Source: Thermoanaerobaculaceae bacterium
Lineage (GTDB): Bacteria; Acidobacteriota; UBA4820
Direction: 5' to 3'
Assembly (NCBI GenBank): GCA_012798145.1
Contig: JAAZNT010000305.1
Coordinates: forward strand, 1-11,023
DNA length: 11,023 nt
In this document: positions 1 to 6,646 of the stretch, in pieces
Layout: each line of letters starts with the position of its first letter
Position numbering within the stretch: position 1 is the stretch's first letter
Notes under the pieces: model-generated
Databases searched by the model: none
Seen by the model: only the letters and a program-made list of their open reading frames with translations
What the model was told of the DNA's origin: nothing
Translations under genes and position numbers: made by a program

Positions 1-648
1 CAGGATTCAAGTTATCACGGAAGGGACAAAGATCAGGCGTTTATCCCTTCAACGACATTCAAAGCGCTGACAGGGGCGAAATACCCCGAAATTATCATCT
101 ACAAAGCGCACAAGCCAAAATATAACAAAGCGCTCACAGAAGAAATAAGAGTAATTCTTGGCAAGAAACTCCATTTTGACCCAAATGACACCGAAGCGAT
201 TCAGGTTTGGGATACGACTGAAATGTTTGCTTTCCTTGACACATTTATGCTTGCTTTCACTCTTTTTCTCGCTGTAGTGGGGCTTCTTACGCTGATTGTT
301 GGAGGAATTGGCGTTTCAAACATTATGAATGTGGTGGTTGAAGAAAGAACAAGAGAGATAGGTATAAAAATGGCGCTAGGTGCTACCCCAAGATATATCC
401 TGTTCCAGTTCCTTTCAGAAGCGCTAATCCTGACAGCGATAGGGGGAGCAACAGGAATTGCTGTTTCCCACCTAATCTGTTACGGTTTTTCTAAACTCGG
501 ACTTCAGGATTTTGTTGGAGTTCCGAAAGTTTCTCTTGCCATAGGCGTTGTCACAACTTTGATTGTTGGTTTAATTGGCGCGATCTCGGGATATTTCCCG
601 GCAAAAGACGCCGCATCCAAAGAGCCGGCGATCGCTATGAAATTTTGA
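1..648 (+). CDS. MacB-like FtsX permease, 3' part (5' end outside window)
   Basis: The frame is open from base 1 to TGA at 646-648, giving 215 visible residues; the N-terminus, first membrane helix and most of the periplasmic domain are missing. Visible residues 1-74 look like the end of a MacB-type periplasmic core domain. From about residue 80 there is a C-terminal FtsX domain: a hydrophobic helix ending in GGIGVSNIMNVVVEE, the cytoplasmic coupling stretch RTREIGIKMALGA, two further helices, and a terminal GYFPAKDAA motif, which is the usual MacB-family ending. MacB/LolCE-type permeases do not pass substrate through the bilayer; they couple ATP hydrolysis in the cytoplasm to movement of the periplasmic domain. 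The next gene is a paralogous permease only 6 bp away and an ATPase follows, so the working unit is probably a heteromeric permease pair. The substrate (lipoprotein, peptide or drug) cannot be read from the sequence. An internal ATG at 223 is not a credible start because the family domain extends upstream of it. Confidence 0.9.
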   Translation, partial: QDSSYHGRDKDQAFIPSTTFKALTGAKYPEIIIYKAHKPKYNKALTEEIRVILGKKLHFDPNDTEAIQVWDTTEMFAFLDTFMLAFTLFLAVVGLLTLIVGGIGVSNIMNVVVEERTREIGIKMALGATPRYILFQFLSEALILTAIGGATGIAVSHLICYGFSKLGLQDFVGVPKVSLAIGVVTTLIVGLIGAISGYFPAKDAASKEPAIAMKF

Positions 649-654
649 GGCAAA

Positions 655-1914
655 ATGAACAGAGAAGAGTTGAAAATAATTTTTACCCTATTCTTTTCAG
701 CCGCTTTCTTGAGGAAGAAGAGAGCGATTTTGACAATTGCGGCAATTTCTTGGGGAACTGTCGCAATTCTTCTTTTGCTTGCCTTTGGAAACGGGTTGCA
801 GAAACAACTTTTGACAGCAAGAAAAGGGATGGGTGAAAACTTGGCGGTTGTTTGGCCCGGAGAAACCTCAATTTCATACAAAGGACTGAAAGAGGGAAGA
901 AGAGTTGTCTTTTGGGTTAATGACATTTCTTTTATGAGGGAGCGGCTTCCTGAATTTGAAGGAATAGTTGGAGAAATGACAGACTGGTCATCGACACTTA
1001 CTTACGGAAGAAAAACTGTCACAGCATTTGTAACCGCTTCAAATTGGGAATTTGGAGAAATGAGAAACCAGATTCCGGAAAAAGGGGGAAGGTTCTTCAA
1101 CGCAATTGACGAGAAAGAAAGAAGAAGGGTCATTTTTTTAGGTTATGAAAGGGCAAAAGAACTTTTTGGAAAAGAGGACCCGGTTGGAAAAGAGATTCTT
1201 GTAAACAATACCCCTTATACGGTGATCGGTGTTTTAAAGAAGAAACTGCAAATGGGAAACTACTCAGGTCCAGATTCGCATAGATGCGTTATTCCGCTTT
1301 CGACCTATGTCGCTCAATACGGAGAACAAAGACTTCACAATGTTGTGTTGAAAATTTCATCTCCAGAAAAGATGAAACCTGCTCTTGACAGATTTAAGCA
1401 GGTTATGGGGGTGAAAGCTGGCTTCAGCCCCGAAGACACAAAGGCGCTTCACATTTGGGACACAGTGGAAAGTTCAAAATATCTTGTCAACTTCACAGTA
1501 GGAATAAAACTCTTTTTGGGAATCATAGGAGTTCTCACCCTTCTCGTCGGCGGCACAGGCGTGGCGAACATTATGTATGCAGTTGTCAAAGAGAAGACAA
1601 AAGAGATAGGGATAATGATGGCTATAGGAGCAAAGCCAAAATGGATAACAACGCCGTTTTTGCTTCAAAGTTTGTTTTACACATTTTTGGGAGGTTTTTT
1701 CGGGTTGGTCATTTCAGCAATAATAGTTTTCCTTCTTTCTTTCGTCCCGACGGAAGGGAGTATGGCTCTTGAATTTCTTGGCAAACCAACTCTTTCGCTT
1801 CCAATTGGAATTTTCACGGCATTCGTTCTCGGCTTTGTTGGATTTCTTGCGGGACATTTCCCCGCAAAAAGGGCGTCTTTGATAAACCCTGCCGAAACAT
1901 TGCGATACGAATAA
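655..1914 (+). CDS. ABC transporter permease, MacB-like (MacB core domain + FtsX)
   Basis: A complete 419-aa inner-membrane permease. The ATG at 655 has GAGG at 647-650, overlapping the previous stop, so translation is probably coupled. Layout: short cytoplasmic N-terminus; helix 1 about residues 24-46; periplasmic MacB core domain about 47-275, including GKEDPVGKEILVNNTPYTVIGV (about 172-193), a typical motif of the fold; helices near 281-307, 333-362 and 380-402; coupling segment VKEKTKEIGIMMAIGAKPKW (about 311-330); and the family ending AGHFPAKRASLINPAETLRYE. This is near the usual size for a stand-alone permease lacking the fused N-terminal ATPase of true MacB. It shares domain plan and key motifs with the permease immediately upstream, so the two look like diverged tandem copies forming a heterodimer as in LolC/LolE. 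The family assignment is firm; the substrate is unknown. Confidence 0.93.
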   Translation: MNREELKIIFTLFFSAAFLRKKRAILTIAAISWGTVAILLLLAFGNGLQKQLLTARKGMGENLAVVWPGETSISYKGLKEGRRVVFWVNDISFMRERLPEFEGIVGEMTDWSSTLTYGRKTVTAFVTASNWEFGEMRNQIPEKGGRFFNAIDEKERRRVIFLGYERAKELFGKEDPVGKEILVNNTPYTVIGVLKKKLQMGNYSGPDSHRCVIPLSTYVAQYGEQRLHNVVLKISSPEKMKPALDRFKQVMGVKAGFSPEDTKALHIWDTVESSKYLVNFTVGIKLFLGIIGVLTLLVGGTGVANIMYAVVKEKTKEIGIMMAIGAKPKWITTPFLLQSLFYTFLGGFFGLVISAIIVFLLSFVPTEGSMALEFLGKPTLSLPIGIFTAFVLGFVGFLAGHFPAKRASLINPAETLRYE

Positions 1915-1926
1915 AAGGAGAATAAA

Positions 1927-2667
1927 ATGCACATTCCTTTTTTCTCAAAAAAGACGAACGGCTCAAATGGAAACGGCTTTGTAATATCAATGGAAGGGAT
2001 AAAGAAAATTTACGACACTGGCAAAATCAAGGTTGAAGCGCTAAAAGGAATTGACATTAAAGTCAAAAACGGAGAATTCATAGCCATTGTAGGGCCATCC
2101 GGTTCCGGAAAATCAACTTTGATGAACATTTTAGGATGTCTTGACACCCCAACTGAAGGAAATTATGAACTTTCGGGGGAAAAAGTGTCTAAACTGAATA
2201 GAGAAGAGCTTGCAGAAATAAGAAACAGGAAAATTGGATTTGTTTTTCAAAATTTCAACCTTCTTCCACAACTCACAGCCCTTGAAAACATTGAAATGCC
2301 AATGATTTTCGGAAAAATTTCTTCTGCGGAAAGAAAGCACAGGGCGAGAGAACTTCTTCAAAGAATTGGGCTTGAAGACAAGGAATTTGCGAAACCCACC
2401 GAGCTTTCTGGGGGTCAGATGCAGAAAATTGCGATAGCGAGGGCTCTTGCGATGAAGCCCGATGTTCTTCTTGCAGACGAGCCGACAGGGAATTTGGACA
2501 CGACTTCCGGCTCTGATGTAATGACGGTTTTTTCTGAACTTAACTCTTTGGGAAGCACCATAATAATTGTCACACACGACCTTGCCCTTGCAAGAAGAGC
2601 GGGAAGAATAATTCAACTAAAAGACGGAAAAATTGAAAAAGATGCTATTACAGAAAATGGAAAATAG
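1927..2667 (+). CDS. ABC transporter ATP-binding protein, LolD/MacB type
   Basis: A 246-aa nucleotide-binding subunit powering the two permeases encoded just upstream. The ATG at 1927 follows a strong AAAGGAG at 1914-1920 that begins at the last base of the previous stop codon. All ATPase motifs are intact: Walker A GPSGSGKST (56-64), Q-loop Q108 in FVFQNFNLLP, signature LSGGQ (160-164), Walker B VLLADEP (180-186), D-loop NLD (189-191) and H-loop His217 in VTHD. The residues after the signature read MQKIAIARAL where the subfamily usually has QQRVAIARAL, a mild variation. About 18 polar residues precede the canonical domain start (VISMEGIKKIY), longer than in most LolD-like proteins and rich in Gly and Asn. 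The gene order permease-permease-ATPase places the ATPase last. The protein should sit on the cytoplasmic face of the inner membrane. No obvious terminator follows the stop. Confidence 0.95.
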   Translation: MHIPFFSKKTNGSNGNGFVISMEGIKKIYDTGKIKVEALKGIDIKVKNGEFIAIVGPSGSGKSTLMNILGCLDTPTEGNYELSGEKVSKLNREELAEIRNRKIGFVFQNFNLLPQLTALENIEMPMIFGKISSAERKHRARELLQRIGLEDKEFAKPTELSGGQMQKIAIARALAMKPDVLLADEPTGNLDTTSGSDVMTVFSELNSLGSTIIIVTHDLALARRAGRIIQLKDGKIEKDAITENGK

Positions 2668-2671
2668 CAAC

Positions 2672-2738
2672 AAAAGCGTTTAGGATAGCGCAAAAAATAA
2701 AATCTAAGGTGAAAAATTTCATTGATAATTACGCTTTT
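2672..2738. repeat. Inverted repeat AAAAGCGT / ACGCTTTT
   Basis: Perfect 8-bp arms, AAAAGCGT at 2672-2679 and ACGCTTTT at 2731-2738, enclose 51 bp just after the ATPase stop codon. The loop is too long for a standard intrinsic terminator, although the right arm ends in TTTT. It may mark the boundary of the inserted R-M block or be chance. The rest of 2668-2839 holds no gene I can support. A possible weak promoter, TTGATA (2722-2727) with 16 bp to TATATA (2744-2749), overlaps this region. Confidence 0.3.
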
Positions 2739-2839
2739 CGGCATATATAGGCAAACAAATTTCTAAGTAATCATCTTTCAGGAAAAAGAAATGATGGGGT
2801 ATCTATTTTTCAGTTCTTTTGGTGTGGCAATTAGCGCAA

Positions 2840-2868
2840 TAGACAGAGGAAAGAAAAAGATTTATAAT
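2840..2868 (+). promoter_or_regulatory. Sigma70-type promoter TAGACA-17-TATAAT
   Basis: TAGACA at 2840-2845 (5 of 6 matches to TTGACA) is separated by exactly 17 bp from a perfect TATAAT at 2863-2868. It is the best promoter match I found in the window. Transcription would start near 2875, almost at the ribosome binding site (GGGAG, 2875-2879) of the small ORF starting at 2887, giving a very short leader. It probably also drives the methyltransferase and endonuclease genes, since I see no comparably good promoter nearer to them. Confidence 0.6.
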
Positions 2869-2886
2869 AAAATAGGGAGTAAGAAT

Positions 2887-3141
2887 ATGGACACAAAAAA
2901 AAAATTTTACATTTTATTAAATGTTGGCGCAAAGATGAAAGACGAAGGTAACTTTATTGAATTGACGAAAAGCAAATCAAATTATTATAGAATAACTAAA
3001 GTGTTGCTAAAGAAAAATGTTGAAATTGAAAATAAAAGTTTAATTCATTTAGGGACATACTTTTTGATAAACTCTCTTCATTTTTTCAGCGCTATTTTTC
3101 AGAAAGTGTGCTTAAATTATTTCATTTCAAAGCTATTTTGA
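2887..3141 (+). CDS. Small hypothetical protein upstream of the R-M genes
   Basis: An 84-aa ORF I do not recognise. The ATG at 2887 follows GGGAG (2875-2879) with 7-bp spacing and lies just after the strong promoter. The first 60 or so residues are hydrophilic and Lys-rich (starts MDTKKKFYILLNVGAKMK); the last 30 are hydrophobic and aromatic (FLINSLHFFSAIF...). The same frame is open further back to an ATG at 2791, also with an AGGA (2780-2783), which would give 116 aa; I prefer 2887 because the promoter lies inside the longer version. After the TGA the frame reads on as a short protein-like stretch (YEKVYVDEKDLNLFR) to a TAA at 3196-3198, so this could be a truncated or decaying gene. There is no helix-turn-helix pattern typical of R-M controller proteins. 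It could be a leader ORF, a truncated accessory protein, or non-coding. Confidence 0.35.
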   Translation: MDTKKKFYILLNVGAKMKDEGNFIELTKSKSNYYRITKVLLKKNVEIENKSLIHLGTYFLINSLHFFSAIFQKVCLNYFISKLF

Positions 3142-3144
3142 AAT
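3124..3144 (+). repeat. 8-bp hairpin containing a stop codon
   Basis: ATTTCAAA (3124-3131), loop GCTAT, TTTGAAAT (3137-3144): a perfect 8-bp stem with a 5-nt loop enclosing the TGA (3139-3141) of the small ORF. No T-run follows, so it is not a standard terminator. It might pause polymerase or protect RNA between the small ORF and the methyltransferase. It is A+T-rich, so chance is possible. Confidence 0.4.
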
Positions 3145-3252
3145 AGTATCTATGAAAAAGTTTATGTGGACGAAAAAGATCTTAATTTATTCAGGTAAAG
3201 ATAGATGCTTTATATTATCAAAACTGGTAAGATTTTAAAATAGGATGTTTAT

Positions 3253-4665
3253 ATGAATAGATATGTTTTGAACCAAAAAATAAACCAAGATTTGATTAGC
3301 AGATTGAAAAATGATCCAAAAGTTTTTTCATCTTTTATTCAAAATCAAAATGATGGTACTATTATTTATATTTTAGAAAAACTTGGTAGATTAGAAAATG
3401 GTTACAGTAAAGAACCATTATTAATTTTACTTAACCATGAAAATGAAAATGTTAGAGCATTGGCAATTAAAAATTTAGCGAAACTTGAGGATATAGATCT
3501 TTTTACAACTTTTCTTAAATACGCCAATTCGGATGAAAGCACTTCAGTAAGAAGGGAAGCAGTTTCGGCAATAGGAAGACTTCGTAATAAGAAATCAATC
3601 CCTGCCTTAATGAATTTGTTAAAAGATAGGGATCCTAAGGTTGTAATGCAAGCAATTAGAGGATTACTTGTATTTTCCTACATGGGAGATGTAAAGAAAG
3701 AATTAGTTAGATTATTAAATCATCCCAATGAATTAATAAGAGAGATTGTAAACAAAGAAATAAATGATACTCAACCTCAATCAAAGGTTCAAACAAAACA
3801 TAATGAATTTCCTGAGTTTTTGAAAAATACAGTCGTGCATGGAGAGGTGCAGAAAATAATAAAATATGTTCCGGACGAATCAGTTCATTTAACTTTCACA
3901 TCGCCTCCCTACTACAATGCGAGAGATTATTCTATTTATCAAAGTTATGATGAATATTTGAGTTTTTTAGAGGAAGTTTTTAGAGAGGTGCATAGGGTAA
4001 CAAAAGAAGGCAGATTCTTTATTCTTAACACTTCACCGATTATTATTCCCAGAATTAGTAGGCAGCATTCAAGTAAAAGATATCCGATTCCTTATGATAT
4101 ACATCCACTTTTGACAAAGATGGGTTGGGAGTTTATTGACGATATTGTTTGGGTTAAACCCGAAGCAAGTGTAAAAAATAGAAATGCAGGGTTTTTACAG
4201 CACAGAAAACCATTAGCATATAAACCAAATGCTGTAACTGAAATGTTAATGGTCTATCGTAAGAAAACAGATAAATTGATTGATTGGAATATTAAACAAT
4301 ATTCATCTGAAATAATAAAACAAAGTAAAGTTTCTGAAGATTATGAAACTACAAATGTTTGGCAAATAGATCCAACTTTTGATAAAATCCATACTGCTGT
4401 TTTTCCAATAGAGTTATGCAATAGAGTTATAAAATATTACTCTTTTGTTGGAGACCTGATATTTGATCCTTTTGCAGGCAGTGGAACACTTGGAAGAGCG
4501 GCACTGAATTTAAATCGTAACTTCTTTTTGACAGAAAAAGAGGCTAAGTATATAAATAGGATTAAAGAAGAATTAAACAAATGCAACAATTTATTTAACC
4601 AACAAGGACAACCAAAATTTGTGAATTTAGATCAATTTATCTTATTGTTTAGAGGAAATATATGA
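3253..4665 (+). CDS. Beta-class DNA methyltransferase with N-terminal HEAT-like repeats
   Basis: A 470-aa protein starting at ATG 3253 with AGGA at 3242-3245. Residues about 55-172 form alpha-helical HEAT-like repeats; typical units are ENVRALAIKNLAKL (65-78), TSVRREAVSAIGRL (97-110) and PKVVMQAIRGLL (128-139). From about residue 185 comes an amino-methyltransferase domain in circularly permuted order: catalytic motif IV TSPPY (216-220) first, then motif X-like HTAVFPIELCNRVIKYYS (380-397), then SAM-binding motif I DPFAGSGT (405-412). IV-before-I defines the beta class, and SPPY is most often seen in N4-cytosine enzymes, so m4C is the best guess; N6-adenine is possible. Its job is to protect host sites from the nuclease encoded by the next gene, which overlaps it by 4 bp. 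The HEAT extension is absent from typical beta-class type II enzymes and may mediate protein contacts or DNA wrapping. The 111 bp upstream (3142-3252) holds no convincing gene. Confidence 0.9.
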   Translation: MNRYVLNQKINQDLISRLKNDPKVFSSFIQNQNDGTIIYILEKLGRLENGYSKEPLLILLNHENENVRALAIKNLAKLEDIDLFTTFLKYANSDESTSVRREAVSAIGRLRNKKSIPALMNLLKDRDPKVVMQAIRGLLVFSYMGDVKKELVRLLNHPNELIREIVNKEINDTQPQSKVQTKHNEFPEFLKNTVVHGEVQKIIKYVPDESVHLTFTSPPYYNARDYSIYQSYDEYLSFLEEVFREVHRVTKEGRFFILNTSPIIIPRISRQHSSKRYPIPYDIHPLLTKMGWEFIDDIVWVKPEASVKNRNAGFLQHRKPLAYKPNAVTEMLMVYRKKTDKLIDWNIKQYSSEIIKQSKVSEDYETTNVWQIDPTFDKIHTAVFPIELCNRVIKYYSFVGDLIFDPFAGSGTLGRAALNLNRNFFLTEKEAKYINRIKEELNKCNNLFNQQGQPKFVNLDQFILLFRGNI

Positions 4666-5579
4666 CTATAACAGAACAAGTGGCAAAAAATATTATAAGG
4701 AAATTATTAAAGGGCCAAGACTACAGAATAGAAGTAGTTACGTTAATTAATGCTGAGTTTCTACAATTTGCAATAGATTTCTTTAAACGAATAGTTGATG
4801 CCAAACTGAAAAGCAAAAATATAACTATTGATTGGTACAAAAAAGAGTTTCTTAACCCATCACTACCAGCTAGAGATATTGCTATTAATGCGGGACTAAA
4901 CAAAAAGACAATTCATAACATGTTTAATTCCTCTACGAAAGAGATAGTGATTGATGCATCAAATGAACATTATGATTCTTTATATGAAACAATTAAAAAT
5001 CTTGTAGAGACTGAACATGATTTAGATCTTACGCTAACAATCAAGTTTAAAGGTGTCAGCGTTGATTTAAATGTAAGCGAAAGTTTAATTGTAATAAATA
5101 CGCTTGCTGTAAAGCGTGCAGAGTTAAGGGGTGGTTTATGGAGTACTGCCGGAAAAAGAGTAGAAAAACCTTTAATGCAAACTTTGTGTAAATTATATGA
5201 GGTTCCAAATAGTAATTATGCCATCAAAATTAAAGGTAGAGTGGTACAAGATGCGGATTTTGAAAGAGAAGTGGATTTTTATTTGGTTAAAGGTAAAAAT
5301 CGATATAAATGCGAAGTTAAGTTAATGGGCCGTGGTAACCCGGAGAGTGCTGATGCTGTAATAGCAAGAGACAGTAAAGTGTTCGTAGCCGATAAACTTT
5401 CTAAGACAAATAAAAAACAACTCGATAGTTTAGGTGTTGAATGGGTTGAACTAAGAAACGATAAAGGTTTTCAAAGGTTTGAAATAGTTCTGAATAATTT
5501 GAAAATTCCTCACGGTAAATTAACTTCAAATATTGATGAAAAACTGAGAAAAATTTTTGTAGAGATTTTTTCAAGATAA
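4662..5579 (+). CDS. Type II restriction endonuclease, PD-(D/E)XK, CfrBI-like
   Basis: A 305-aa protein whose ATG (4662-4664) overlaps the methyltransferase stop (ATGA), with AGAGGA at 4651-4656, so its translation is probably coupled to methyltransferase translation, which favours protection before cutting. The nuclease core is visible: Asp205 in REVDFYLV and, 12 residues later, EVK (Glu218, Lys220) in YKCEVKLMG, the spacing and beta-hairpin pattern of a PD-(D/E)XK active site. This is followed by GRGNPESADAVIARDS (223-238). Segments ELRGGLWSTAGKRVEKPLM (154-172) and the nuclease core resemble my memory of the CfrBI family, whose founder cuts CCWWGG; I cannot confirm this without a search. 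Residues 70-90 (ARDIAINAGLNKKTIHNMF) could be a helix-turn-helix. As I recall, the founder's R and M genes are divergent, unlike this co-directional pair. Pairing with a methyltransferase supports the role independently of family naming. Confidence 0.8.
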   Translation: MTITEQVAKNIIRKLLKGQDYRIEVVTLINAEFLQFAIDFFKRIVDAKLKSKNITIDWYKKEFLNPSLPARDIAINAGLNKKTIHNMFNSSTKEIVIDASNEHYDSLYETIKNLVETEHDLDLTLTIKFKGVSVDLNVSESLIVINTLAVKRAELRGGLWSTAGKRVEKPLMQTLCKLYEVPNSNYAIKIKGRVVQDADFEREVDFYLVKGKNRYKCEVKLMGRGNPESADAVIARDSKVFVADKLSKTNKKQLDSLGVEWVELRNDKGFQRFEIVLNNLKIPHGKLTSNIDEKLRKIFVEIFSR

Positions 5580-5593
5580 TTGAAAACAATTAT
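5576..5593 (+). repeat. 7-bp hairpin over the endonuclease stop codon
   Basis: ATAATTG (5576-5582), loop AAAA, CAATTAT (5587-5593): a perfect stem enclosing TAA at 5577-5579. Only one G-C pair and no T-run follow, so termination here would be weak. Position over the stop codon matches the hairpins at 3124-3144 and 6681-6702. Confidence 0.4.
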
Positions 5594-5934
5594 GGAATGT
5601 AATAAAGGGAATAGAACACTCTTGGGGTATTATTAAAACCTTGTCTTACCTTACTGGTAAAGAGATGAAAGCTATAAATCAAATTTTATAACTAAAAGAT
5701 CAAAAATTGTACATTTGAGTATAAAAGCCAAATTAAAGTTTACGATATAGATTACAAAGTAATTTAACTTTTAACTTGGTGATAATAGTAGGAGGAAAAG
5801 TTTATACTGCATCAAGGAGGAGCAGAACGAATGATTAAAACAGGGTTGTAGAGGAGGAATTATGGTTAGCTCATTTCAAAGTTGATGATAAATCTATTGA
5901 AGTAACATTGTTTGATTTAAAGATTCAAGTCTGA
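5584..5934 (+). pseudogene. Decayed coding remnant downstream of the R-M genes
   Basis: No intact gene is present, but protein-like stretches recur. In one frame: 5584-5691 reads KQLWNVIKGIEHSW then KTLSYLTGKEMKAI and stops at TAA 5689; 5764-5838 contains NLVIIVGGKVYTAS; 5839-5934 contains EELWLAHFKVDDKSIEVTL and ends at TGA 5932. Between them, 5696-5767 reads well only in the next frame (FEYKSQIKVYDIDYKVI). None of the pieces has a plausible start with a matching length. The pattern of good peptide segments broken by stops and a frame change suggests one or more degraded genes, perhaps a third R-M-linked or mobile gene. I do not recognise the family. Four AGGAGGA words occur nearby (about 5790, 5814, 5851 and 6088). 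The remainder, 5935-6054, contains only short peptides such as MKKVAFKYENIKLKAKMT (5934-5990). Confidence 0.35.
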
Positions 5935-6054
5935 TGAAAAAGGTTGCTTTTAAGTATGAAAATATTAAGTTAAAAGCAAAAATGACCTAAAGAAAGATTT
6001 CAATTGGAGCTATTAAAAAGATTATATTAAATATAGATAGATCATATTTGTCGC

Positions 6055-6080
6055 AAGGCGAAACCTAACCCGCTTTTTTT
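6055..6080 (+). terminator. Possible weak intrinsic terminator of the R-M transcript
   Basis: AAGGCG (6055-6060) can pair with CGCTTT (6071-6076) through one G-T wobble, with a 10-nt loop, and a run of seven T (6074-6080) follows the stem. A second run of eight T lies at 6100-6107. It would stop + strand transcription before it enters the convergent operon. The stem is short, so the call is tentative. No convincing terminator for the convergent - strand operon is visible. Confidence 0.3.
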
Positions 6081-6105
6081 AAAGAGAAGAGGAGGACTGT
6101 TTTTT

Positions 6106-6642
6106 TTAATTACTATTGAATTCTTTATTTAAATTCGGTGAAAGTTTGTCTTTGAGTCCTTCAATTCCCTTTTCGTCTAAGACTTTTTCAAGTGATTGGG
6201 GAAGGTTTTTATTGAAATCTCCTTTTAATCTTCCATAAAGAACTTTTTGATCTCCCTGAGCCATAACGACCATATCGGCAAAATTCTTTCCGTTTGTCCT
6301 GACAAGAACCATTAAATCTCCGTTTTTGCTTTTTTTATCAACCAAAGTGTCCCAGCCATGCCTGCCTATCTTTTTGAAATCAACTTTTTTCCCAAAGGGA
6401 AGTGTGTATACAGCGAGATCAATTCTTTTTACTCCACCTAAATCTACTTTCTCGTCAGTGGCTGTCGAGGCAACGGCTTTTAAAAGTTTCATAGTGACGC
6501 CGTCAAGTTTGAACTCAAAAGAATCTTCAAGTTTCGCTCCTGTTTGTTTTTCAATTTCAAGTCTGCCTCTTTCGGGGCTGAAAGGAGCGTAGCAGTTGAG
6601 AAGAAGAGGAATAATGAACAAAAAGAGAAATCGCAGTTTCAC
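6106..6642 (-). CDS. Lipoprotein, DUF4252-like
   Basis: A 178-aa predicted lipoprotein. It starts at GTG (6642-6640), chosen because a strong GGAGGTG lies 4 bp upstream (6653-6647) and the signal peptide begins immediately: MKLRF, a hydrophobic core FLFIIPLLL, and lipobox LLNC with Cys17 as the lipidation site. The mature part has alternating beta and helical segments, including LGGVKRIDLAVYTLPF, GWDTLVDKKSKNGDLMVLVRTNGKNFADMVVMAQGD and VLYGRLKGDF. The pattern of a short vicinal-repeat beta-strand/Gly-Asp loop resembles DUF4252 proteins; this is recalled, not searched. Function of that family is unknown. It follows the PII-like gene by 48 bp in the same direction, so it is likely the last gene of the RND operon and may act at the outer membrane or in the periplasm with the pump. 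Confidence 0.82.
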   Translation of the reverse strand: MKLRFLFLFIIPLLLNCYAPFSPERGRLEIEKQTGAKLEDSFEFKLDGVTMKLLKAVASTATDEKVDLGGVKRIDLAVYTLPFGKKVDFKKIGRHGWDTLVDKKSKNGDLMVLVRTNGKNFADMVVMAQGDQKVLYGRLKGDFNKNLPQSLEKVLDEKGIEGLKDKLSPNLNKEFNSN

Positions 6643-6646
6643 TTAA

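Larger units (their letters stand above)
2668..6105. other. A+T-rich restriction-modification island between two transport operons
   Basis: Sampled 60-base lines here give about 23-33% G+C, against about 40-47% in the flanking transport genes. The block contains a promoter, a small ORF, a methyltransferase, an endonuclease and decayed coding remnants, none related to transport. Compositional contrast plus R-M content suggests horizontal acquisition. I saw no integrase, transposase, tRNA or clear target-site duplication at the edges, so the mechanism of entry and the exact boundaries are unknown. Confidence 0.55.

Noticed and set aside
504..926. 140-aa open frame on the - strand across the two permease genes
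   Set aside because: It is antisense to two well-supported permeases with intact motifs, has no ribosome binding site and no recognisable domain.
3152..3238. 28-codon ORF before the methyltransferase
   Set aside because: No ribosome binding site; the peptide looks unconstrained, and another frame across the same bases is more protein-like.
5784..6094. Four AGGAGGA words as a repeat array
   Set aside because: Spacing is irregular and the flanks differ; they are probably old ribosome binding sites or purine-rich chance matches rather than a CRISPR or iteron array.
2668..6105. CRISPR array, tRNA, integrase or transposase inside the island
   Set aside because: I looked for regular repeats, cloverleaf-like segments and recombinase motifs on both strands and saw none.
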